Of a stretch of DNA of 36,345 nt, positions 16,348 to 22,440 are shown in pieces. The notes beneath the pieces are model-generated. The model searched no databases, was not told the origin of the DNA, and was given only the letters and a program-made list of their open reading frames with translations. Every line of letters begins with the position of its first letter. Position 1 is the stretch's first letter. Source of the DNA: Bacillota bacterium (lineage in GTDB: Bacteria > Bacillota > Bacilli > Lactobacillales > Aerococcaceae); assembly GCA_023442905.1 (NCBI GenBank), contig JAEZWY010000134.1, positions 1 through 36,345 on the forward strand, in the 5' to 3' direction. The position numbers and the translations under genes were made by a program.

Positions 16348-17328
16348 GTGAAAGATAAATTGAAGAATCGTGTTATCCCGATGACCTTGGCTTCGGTTAA
16401 TCAGGCAAATATTGCTGGTAGTGCTGCGGAAATGTCCTATTATTTTTTATTATCACTGTTTCCATTATTAATGATGATTGCCAATATAATTCCGATGCTA
16501 CCTTTTGATCCTGATTCAGTTGTCAGTCTGCTTGAAACGTTATTACCAGATCAGGTAGAGCCTATCATTGTACCTACACTGGAGTCTTATCTATCTTCTG
16601 ATACAACAGGTGCGTTATCAGTGTCATTTATATTGATTCTCTGGTCAGGGTCAACTGCCTTTGGGACTATGCAGAATGTGTTAAACCGGACCTACGGCAT
16701 TACAGATAAGCCTAACTTTATTATTACTAGGTTATTTTCATTTGCGATAGCCTTTGTGTTAGTGATATTTGCTGTCGCATTGAGTGTGTTATTTGTTTTT
16801 GGACAAACACTTTTAGAAGCCGTAAATCAGTTTATTGATGTACCAATACAATTGTTTGATATATTTACCAGTGTAAAGTGGCCGATTTTATTAGTCGTAT
16901 TGGTCTTGGTATTTACTTTTATCTACCAATTTATTCCACATCATAAATATCCCATTAAGTTTGCGGTACCAGGCGCGATTGTAGCGACAGTTCTTTCTGC
17001 CGTACTATCTGGTGGATTCAGTTTTTATGTCAATAATTTTGGCGGATCTTCTGTTTCTAACGGTACAATTGGCGTATTCATTGTGTTAATGATTTATCTT
17101 TGGTTGACATCGATCGTGGTAATTGCAGGTGCGATGATTAATCATATTGTTTATCGTTTGAAAAATGTAGAAGAGTTTATCGATTCGAGTCCAAATTATC
17201 ATACAACAACATCTGCGAACTTCCCTTTTATGGATAAAAAGACAATCGCATTAGGAACATTAAAGCGTCAACCAGGAGATATAACCATTATGGATAATCC
17301 TGCGCGACCACAAGTAAATAGAGATTAA
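16348..17328 (+). CDS. YihY/BrkB family inner membrane protein
   Basis: Polytopic membrane protein of about 326 residues from the YihY/virulence factor BrkB family; its molecular function is not settled. Family marks are the N-terminal SAAEMSYYFLLSLFPLLMMI, LWSGSTAFGTMQNVLNRTYG, the YQFIPHHKYPIKFAVPGAI segment and the final GTIGVFIVLMIYLWLTSIVV helices. About six membrane helices are visible. The longest frame starts at a GTG (16339) that is itself part of the GAGGTGG ribosome binding site; the GTG at 16348, 5 nt after that site, is the more likely start. The short C-terminal tail is hydrophilic. rodA follows after 14 nt, probably in the same operon. Confidence 0.88.
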   Translation: MKDKLKNRVIPMTLASVNQANIAGSAAEMSYYFLLSLFPLLMMIANIIPMLPFDPDSVVSLLETLLPDQVEPIIVPTLESYLSSDTTGALSVSFILILWSGSTAFGTMQNVLNRTYGITDKPNFIITRLFSFAIAFVLVIFAVALSVLFVFGQTLLEAVNQFIDVPIQLFDIFTSVKWPILLVVLVLVFTFIYQFIPHHKYPIKFAVPGAIVATVLSAVLSGGFSFYVNNFGGSSVSNGTIGVFIVLMIYLWLTSIVVIAGAMINHIVYRLKNVEEFIDSSPNYHTTTSANFPFMDKKTIALGTLKRQPGDITIMDNPARPQVNRD

Positions 17329-17342
17329 AGGGGCGCATTATT

Positions 17343-18632
17343 TTGGAAAAACGTTCGTCAAATCGACGATTAAAAAAGAAACCAACAAGTAGAGTCGATA
17401 TCACTATCGTCATATGCGTCATGTTGTTAGCTTTAGTGAGTATCGCGACAATTTTTTCAACGACATATTTACAGTACGATTCTGGTTCTTACTCTGCAAC
17501 TATTATGCAAATCGCTTGGTTTGCGGTAGGGGCGGTAGCAGCTACTGTTGTGATGCAGGTGGATCGGGAAACCTTATACCATTTTGCACCAGCTGCCTAT
17601 GGTTTAGGCTTGATACTATTAGTTTTAGTGTTAATCTTTTATGACCGAGAACTGGCCGTTACCAATGGGGCACATTCATGGATCACAATCGGACCATTGT
17701 CTTTGCAACCTTCTGAGTTAATGAAAGTTGCTTATATTATTATGATGGCTTATTTAGTACAAGGCTATAATGACGAAGGACGTAGACTTGGTGTTGAGGA
17801 TATGAGCATGGTAGACCGGGTTAAGTTTGATGGTCGTTTTCTATTAAAATTGACACTCTGGACAATTCCACCAGTTGCTTTAATTATTGCACAAAATGAC
17901 TTAGGAACAACGCTAGTTTTCTTGATGATGTTTATTGGCATTATTTTTGTATCAGGAATCACTTGGTACATTATTTTACCGGCTTTCTTATCTTTTGCAG
18001 TAATTGCGTTAGTATTGATTATACTAGTGGTTTACCAACGTGACCTATTATATACCTTAGGTTTCCAAGACTATCAATTTGCTCGTATTGACTCATGGTT
18101 AAATCCTTTTGGTAATTCAGCGAATGAATCCTATCAATTGGCGCAAAGTCTAAAAGCTATTGGTTCTGGGGGTATCCTAGGAAAAGGTTTAGGACAATTC
18201 CAAGTCCATGTACCGGTTAGAGAATCGGATATGATTTTTTCAACAATTGGTGAAAATTTTGGTTTCATTGGGTCAAGCTTTGTTGTATTGTTATACTTTA
18301 TCTTAATATTCCAAATGATCTCAGTTGCCTTTAGAGCACATGATGCTTTCTATGCTTCAATGGTTTCCGGAGTAGTCATGATGTTTACCTTCCATATCGT
18401 AGAAAATATCGGTATGTCTATTGGTTTATTACCACTAACAGGTATACCTTTACCGTTAATTTCAGCTGGGGGTACTGCTTTGATTACCAGCATGTTAAGT
18501 ATTGGTTTGATTTTATCTATCAAGTATAATGAGGGATTAGCTGAATCACAGTTGACTAAGAATCCAGTTGTAAAATCTGTTCGTTGGATTAACCGTCTAA
18601 TACCAAAAAAGATTTTAGATAAATTAACCTAA
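17343..18632 (+). CDS. rodA: RodA, SEDS peptidoglycan glycosyltransferase
   Basis: Ten-helix SEDS family enzyme that polymerises lipid II glycan strands for side-wall growth together with a class B PBP. Conserved features are GAHSWITIGPLSLQPSELMK, QNDLGTTLVFL, RIDSWLNPFGN (residues 248-258), the extracellular loop VPVRESDMIFSTIGENFGF with Asp296 at the position I take to be the catalytic Asp, and the GIPLPLISAGGTALI segment. The pattern is much closer to lactobacillar RodA as I remember it than to FtsW. The 429-residue length fits. It starts at TTG behind an AAAGGGG site. The class B PBP and MreBCD are not in this window. Confidence 0.9.
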   Translation: MEKRSSNRRLKKKPTSRVDITIVICVMLLALVSIATIFSTTYLQYDSGSYSATIMQIAWFAVGAVAATVVMQVDRETLYHFAPAAYGLGLILLVLVLIFYDRELAVTNGAHSWITIGPLSLQPSELMKVAYIIMMAYLVQGYNDEGRRLGVEDMSMVDRVKFDGRFLLKLTLWTIPPVALIIAQNDLGTTLVFLMMFIGIIFVSGITWYIILPAFLSFAVIALVLIILVVYQRDLLYTLGFQDYQFARIDSWLNPFGNSANESYQLAQSLKAIGSGGILGKGLGQFQVHVPVRESDMIFSTIGENFGFIGSSFVVLLYFILIFQMISVAFRAHDAFYASMVSGVVMMFTFHIVENIGMSIGLLPLTGIPLPLISAGGTALITSMLSIGLILSIKYNEGLAESQLTKNPVVKSVRWINRLIPKKILDKLT

Positions 18633-18661
18633 TATTATAAATCATTTCAGAGGTGAAAAAT

Positions 18662-19021
18662 TTGCATAAAGTATATAGTAAAGAGGGCTTATACCTTGAA
18701 GAACTTCAAGATGGGACAATTCGCATTGGCTTATCTGCATATGGGTCTGATGCTGTAGGTGATGTTTCTTACTTCGCATTCTTTGATGATCATGAACTTA
18801 TTGAGGGGAATCCTTTTTTCTCAGTAGAGGGATCAAAAGCGGTTACTGATATGTTAGCACCATTATCAGGGAAAATTGTTTCGAAAAATGACTTGCTAGT
18901 GGATGAACCAGACATATTGAACGATAGTGATGAGCGTCGTAAATGGCTGGTTATTGTAAATAGTAATCAGAATATTAATTGGGATAGTTTCCTACTTGAA
19001 GACCGACCAATTGAAGACTAA
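18662..19021 (+). CDS. Orphan GcvH-like lipoyl-domain protein
   Basis: A 119-residue protein with the fold pattern of glycine cleavage H protein. RIGLSAYGSDAVGDVSYFAF lines up with the GcvH RIG...LGDIVFVEL region, and VEGSKAVTDMLAPLSGKIV matches the lipoyl-lysine hairpin (usually ESVKAVS..APVSG), placing the acceptor at Lys59. RRKWLVIV matches the KAWMIVV strand. The other glycine cleavage genes (gcvT, gcvP) are not in the window. Such GcvH-like proteins can act as lipoyl carriers in the lipoate relay; that role is inferred. The longest frame begins with a GTG at 18653 inside the Shine-Dalgarno AGAGGTG, so the TTG at 18662 is the better start. It lies 29 nt after rodA. Confidence 0.8.
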   Translation: MHKVYSKEGLYLEELQDGTIRIGLSAYGSDAVGDVSYFAFFDDHELIEGNPFFSVEGSKAVTDMLAPLSGKIVSKNDLLVDEPDILNDSDERRKWLVIVNSNQNINWDSFLLEDRPIED

Positions 19022-19026
19022 AAATA

Positions 19027-19075
19027 AAAGCTGGATCTCTTAGCCAATATGATTGGTATAGGTCCAGCTTTTTTT
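19027..19075. terminator. Bidirectional terminator between the GcvH-like gene and tetR
   Basis: AAAGCTGGA (19027-19035) pairs with TCCAGCTTT (19063-19071), with an inner CCAAT/ATTGG hairpin. Runs of A on the left and T on the right let it serve both convergent genes. The tetR stop codon lies within the T run. Confidence 0.88.
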
Positions 19076-19610
19076 ACATTAAGGAAAAGAAGTAGGCAAT
19101 TTCTTCAATAGTATATTTCTTACGGTATGTTTCAAACTTAGATAAGAAATGGATAACTGCTGAAGCTTTTACGTCGTTAACCAATTCCGTATATTTGCTA
19201 GGTATTTCTGCTTGTTTTGCACCTATAGGAAAATTCTCTTTTATTGATTTTGTCAATTTATGAACAAATGATGGATCACCATTCTCACCTAGTAGGATAG
19301 TGGCCCTAGATGCTTCTTTAGAGAAATAAGATAGTATATGGAAAAGTACATCATACTTAGCTGATTCTGAAAATAATATGTCGCCTTGACTGATAACTGT
19401 ATTTTCTAAATGATTGATAATTTCATTCTCAATTTCTTCCACCAAGGCGTATTTGTCATCGAAATAACGGTAGAATGTTGACCGGTTTAATCCAGCCTCT
19501 TTCACGATATTCGCAATGGTAATCGTATTAAATGGTTGAGTTTCCATCAATGTAATCAGCGCATTTTTTATTGTTTCTCGTGTTTGAACGGTTTTATTCG
19601 TTGTGGTCAT
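19074..19610 (-). CDS. TetR/AcrR family transcriptional regulator
   Basis: One-component repressor of 178 residues. The N-terminal TetR helix-turn-helix covers residues ~10-55 (TRETIKNALITLMETQPFNT, then ANIVKEAGLNRSTFYRYFDD). The C-terminal ligand/dimer domain is helical and not specific enough to name a ligand. On its own strand an AAAGGAC ribosome binding site precedes the ATG. It is divergent from the MacB-type ABC transporter gene with a 158-nt shared upstream region that holds repeated TGTCCTA-like motifs, so it most likely controls that transporter and itself. Confidence 0.9.
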   Translation of the reverse strand: MTTTNKTVQTRETIKNALITLMETQPFNTITIANIVKEAGLNRSTFYRYFDDKYALVEEIENEIINHLENTVISQGDILFSESAKYDVLFHILSYFSKEASRATILLGENGDPSFVHKLTKSIKENFPIGAKQAEIPSKYTELVNDVKASAVIHFLSKFETYRKKYTIEEIAYFFSLM

Positions 19611-19646
19611 TTGTGCGTCCTTTTCATTTATAAAGTATACTTGTTA

Positions 19647-19728
19647 TGTCCTAGTAAATTTTATCATATTTTTGAAAAATAAGACATATTGTCCTATTCT
19701 GTTCTAGTCATGAAAACCAAGATATTAT
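19647..19728. promoter_or_regulatory. Shared tetR/ABC transporter control region with candidate operators
   Basis: Three related boxes lie in the divergent intergenic region: TGTCCTAGT at 19647, TGTCCTATT at 19690 and TGTTCTAGT at 19700. The middle one forms part of an inverted repeat GACA-TAT-TGTC (19683-19693). A possible promoter for the transporter is TTGAAA (19673-19678), 16 nt and TATTCT (19695-19700), so the inverted repeat would lie in its spacer. Operator function is inferred. Confidence 0.45.
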
Positions 19729-19768
19729 AAGCTTAAAAGGCAGTAAAAATAAAAGGAGTTTCAAAAAA

Positions 19769-22105
19769 ATGCTTGAACTGAAGAATCTTAAGAAAACTTA
19801 TCAAGTTGGCGATACAGTTACACACGCTTTAAATGATGTTTCGCTAGCTTTTAGAAAACAAGAATTTGTCGCTATTTTAGGTCCTTCTGGTTCTGGAAAG
19901 ACCACCTTACTAAATGTAATTGGTGGATTAGACCAATATGATTCAGGGGATATGGTCATTAATGGGCAATCAACTAAAAATTTTAAAGATTTAGATTGGG
20001 ATGCTTACCGTAATAATTCAATTGGATTTGTTTTCCAATCTTACAATATTATCAGTCATTTAGATGTATTGAGTAATGTTGAATTAGGGATGACCTTGTC
20101 TGGCGTAGCCAAGGAAGAAAAACGAGAAAAAGCTAAGAATGCCTTAATTCGTGTAGGCCTTGAAGATCATATGCATAAACAGCCCAACCAATTGTCTGGG
20201 GGGCAAATGCAACGTGTGGCAATTGCACGGGCTTTAGCTAATGATCCTGATGTATTATTATGTGATGAGCCAACTGGGGCTTTAGACTCTGAAACTGGCC
20301 AACAAATCATGGATCTGATACAGGAATTATCTACTGAAAAATTGGTGATTATGGTTACCCACGACGGGGAGTTAGCTCACCAATATGCGAACCGTATTAT
20401 CAACTTTAAAGATGGTAAGGTAATCAATGACTCAAACGCATACGATAATGAAGATGTAGATGCTACTTTAGATATGCGCCGAACTGGCATGTCCTATTTA
20501 ACTGCTCTAAATCTTTCTTTTAAAAATATAATGACGAAAAAAGGACGGACATTTATCACGTCTTTTGCTTCAAGTATCGGAATTATCTCAATTGCTGTAG
20601 TGCTTTCGCTTTCAAATGGTTTTCAAAAACAGATAAATTCTACTCAAGCTGAAACCAGCGCGCAATTCCCAGTCACTATTTCTCAAGTAGCACAGGATTC
20701 TTCAAATTTTACAATGTCTACTCAGGAAGAAACTGAATATCCGAGTAAAGATATTGTAATTGCTAACGAGGACCCAGCTTCAGCCGGGCAACACGAGAAT
20801 GATATTACAGATGACCTTGTCCAATATGTGAAAGATATTGATCCTAATTTGACTGAAGCTTTAAACTATACCTATTCAGCACAGTTAAATCTACTACGTG
20901 ATGTAGATGGTGAAGTTCAGCAAGTTGCTTTCTCAAATTATGCGCAAGATTCAGCTACTAGCGAAATCCAAAGTTTTTATGCGACTTCCTCTGGTATGGG
21001 CGCTTCTACATTCCCAGAAGCTACTTCAGGTAATGAGAATGCCTTTTTATCGGAAAATTATGATGTACTTGCAGGGGAGTTGCCATCTGAAGAAACGGAC
21101 CTTGTATTAGTAGTTGACGAGTATAATAAGGTCAACATCAATGCCTTGAACAACTTAGGTTTTGATTATGAAAATGGTGATGAAATTGCCTTCGACGATA
21201 TCGTTGGTACAGAAGTTGTCATTGCGTCTAATGATGCTTATTATCAAGAGTTGCCGACGGGTACTTTCATTCCTAATCAAGACTTGAATGACGTCTACAA
21301 TAACGATAACAATCAAACCCTACGTGTATCAGCTGTTATCCGACCAAAAGAAGATGCAACGATGGCTATTTTAACGGAGGGTATTAATTATTCGAATGCT
21401 TTAACTGAATCAACGATCGAGAGTAATCAAGATTCAGCTATTGTCCAAGCACAAAATGATAGTGATCGTTCAGTACTAACAGGTGAAACGCTAGATGATG
21501 CAGGCAAAGAACAAGTTTTAACTGCGCTTGGTGCAAATCCTATTCCATCGTCCATCATGATTTATCCTAAAAACTTTGAGACAAAAGATGAGGTACTTTC
21601 ATACCTAGATGCTTATAACGAAGGTAAGTCAGAAGATGAGAAAATTTTATATACAGACTTAGCTGGTACTATGACAGAATTAACTGGTGGTATTATGGAT
21701 GCGACAACATACGTATTAGTCGCTTTCGCCGGGATTTCATTAGTGACTTCAATGATTATGATTGGGATTATTACATACACTTCAGTGCTAGAACGTACAA
21801 AAGAAATTGGTGTACTAAAAGCTTTAGGCGCTCGAAAAAAAGATATCACGCGTGTATTTGACTCGGAAACATTAATCTTAGGTGTCCTATCTGGTTTAAT
21901 TGGTGTTGGGACGGCTTACTTACTAACAATCCCAATTAATATATTAATTGAATCATTAACTGACCTAAAAAATGTGGCAATCCTAGACCCAGTTCATGCA
22001 GTGACTTTATTAATCATCTCAACTGTATTAACTGTTTTAGGTGGACATATTCCAGCCCGTATGGCAGCGAAAAAAGATGCGGCTGAAGCGCTACGTGCTG
22101 ACTAG
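19769..22105 (+). CDS. MacB-type ABC transporter, fused ATPase and FtsX permease
   Basis: Single-chain half-transporter of 778 residues. The N-terminal ABC ATPase has Walker A GPSGSGKT (38-45), Q-loop VFQSYN (~88-93), signature LSGGQMQR (142-149), Walker B LLCDEPTGALD (163-173) and the switch His198. A linker leads to a first membrane helix (~263-286), a large extracellular domain (~290-645) and three C-terminal helices with the FtsX signature TSVLERTKEIGVLKALGARK. This is the MacB topology; such proteins are mechanotransmitters or exporters of peptides, toxins or lipoproteins and may dimerise. Its substrate is unknown. The adjacent divergent TetR gene points to inducible expression. No membrane-fusion protein or signal-sensing kinase gene is beside it. 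Confidence 0.9.
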   Translation: MLELKNLKKTYQVGDTVTHALNDVSLAFRKQEFVAILGPSGSGKTTLLNVIGGLDQYDSGDMVINGQSTKNFKDLDWDAYRNNSIGFVFQSYNIISHLDVLSNVELGMTLSGVAKEEKREKAKNALIRVGLEDHMHKQPNQLSGGQMQRVAIARALANDPDVLLCDEPTGALDSETGQQIMDLIQELSTEKLVIMVTHDGELAHQYANRIINFKDGKVINDSNAYDNEDVDATLDMRRTGMSYLTALNLSFKNIMTKKGRTFITSFASSIGIISIAVVLSLSNGFQKQINSTQAETSAQFPVTISQVAQDSSNFTMSTQEETEYPSKDIVIANEDPASAGQHENDITDDLVQYVKDIDPNLTEALNYTYSAQLNLLRDVDGEVQQVAFSNYAQDSATSEIQSFYATSSGMGASTFPEATSGNENAFLSENYDVLAGELPSEETDLVLVVDEYNKVNINALNNLGFDYENGDEIAFDDIVGTEVVIASNDAYYQELPTGTFIPNQDLNDVYNNDNNQTLRVSAVIRPKEDATMAILTEGINYSNALTESTIESNQDSAIVQAQNDSDRSVLTGETLDDAGKEQVLTALGANPIPSSIMIYPKNFETKDEVLSYLDAYNEGKSEDEKILYTDLAGTMTELTGGIMDATTYVLVAFAGISLVTSMIMIGIITYTSVLERTKEIGVLKALGARKKDITRVFDSETLILGVLSGLIGVGTAYLLTIPINILIESLTDLKNVAILDPVHAVTLLIISTVLTVLGGHIPARMAAKKDAAEALRAD

Positions 22106-22147
22106 TTGTCATTTCAAAAAATATTAATATAAACTGAATATATAAGT

Positions 22148-22196
22148 ATCCTCCTTGGCTCGATGTGAATAGCATTCAGCTTAGGAGGATTTTTTT
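22148..22196 (+). terminator. Intrinsic terminator after the ABC transporter gene
   Basis: ATCCTCCT (22148-22155) pairs with AGGAGGAT (22183-22190), with an inner GAAT/ATTC pairing, followed by TTTTTT. Confidence 0.88.
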
Positions 22197-22218
22197 AAAT
22201 TACACCAATTTGAATGCC

Positions 22219-22247
22219 TTGACGACCCAAAAGGCATTTGGTAGAAT
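22219..22247 (+). promoter_or_regulatory. Strong promoter of the P-type ATPase leader
   Basis: TTGACG (22219-22224), a 17-nt spacer and TAGAAT (22242-22247) preceded by TG at 22239-22240. This combines near-consensus -35 and -10 boxes with an extended -10. Transcription would start near 22254, about 190 nt before the ATPase start. Confidence 0.8.
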
Positions 22248-22250
22248 GCT

Positions 22251-22440
22251 AGTTAAACTAATTGGAGGTGGTAAACGAATGTCTAGTGACTCGACTGACG
22301 GTGAGCAGAGGTGCTTTTTTAACTTGCCTTACTTTTTAATTGAATAGGAAAAGATGCTAGTGCGTTATTTAGGGAGAAATTCTAAATAAGGGGCTTTTTT
22401 GTGCTACCTATGAATTAAAAAGAAAAGGATGAAAAAAATT
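22251..22440 (+). promoter_or_regulatory. Long structured leader of the P-type ATPase gene, candidate cis-regulatory RNA
   Basis: About 190 nt lie between the promoter and the ATPase gene. AGTTAAA (22251-22257) can close on TTTAACT (22318-22324), enclosing a G-rich segment and a short AGCA/TGCT hairpin followed by six T. Further on TTATTTAG (22364-22371) pairs with CTAAATAA (22381-22388), and an outer AAAAG/CTTTT closure leads into a T run (22395-22400), which resembles an attenuator. I could not match it to the yybP-ykoY manganese riboswitch (no GGGGAGUA box), the M-box or another class I know. Riboswitch function is inferred from layout only. Confidence 0.4.
22279..22347 (+). CDS. Possible 22-residue leader peptide or small protein
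   Basis: An ATG at 22279 follows a near-perfect GGAGGTGG ribosome binding site (22264-22271) with a 7-nt gap, 25 nt downstream of the expected transcription start. It would encode MSSDSTDGEQRCFFNLPYFL plus two residues, ending in TAG. The ORF crosses the first hairpin and T run of the leader, so its translation could affect that structure. I see no similarity to a known small protein. It may be a chance frame. Confidence 0.35.
   Translation: MSSDSTDGEQRCFFNLPYFLIE

Noticed and set aside
22165..22278. N-terminal extension of the small ORF upstream of the P-type ATPase
   Set aside because: It starts inside the ABC transporter terminator and before the promoter at 22219-22247, so the extended form would not be on the main transcript.
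22251..22440. yybP-ykoY manganese riboswitch before the P-type ATPase
   Set aside because: The conserved GGGGAGUA box and the matching second loop are not found; only the layout is riboswitch-like, so I left the class open.
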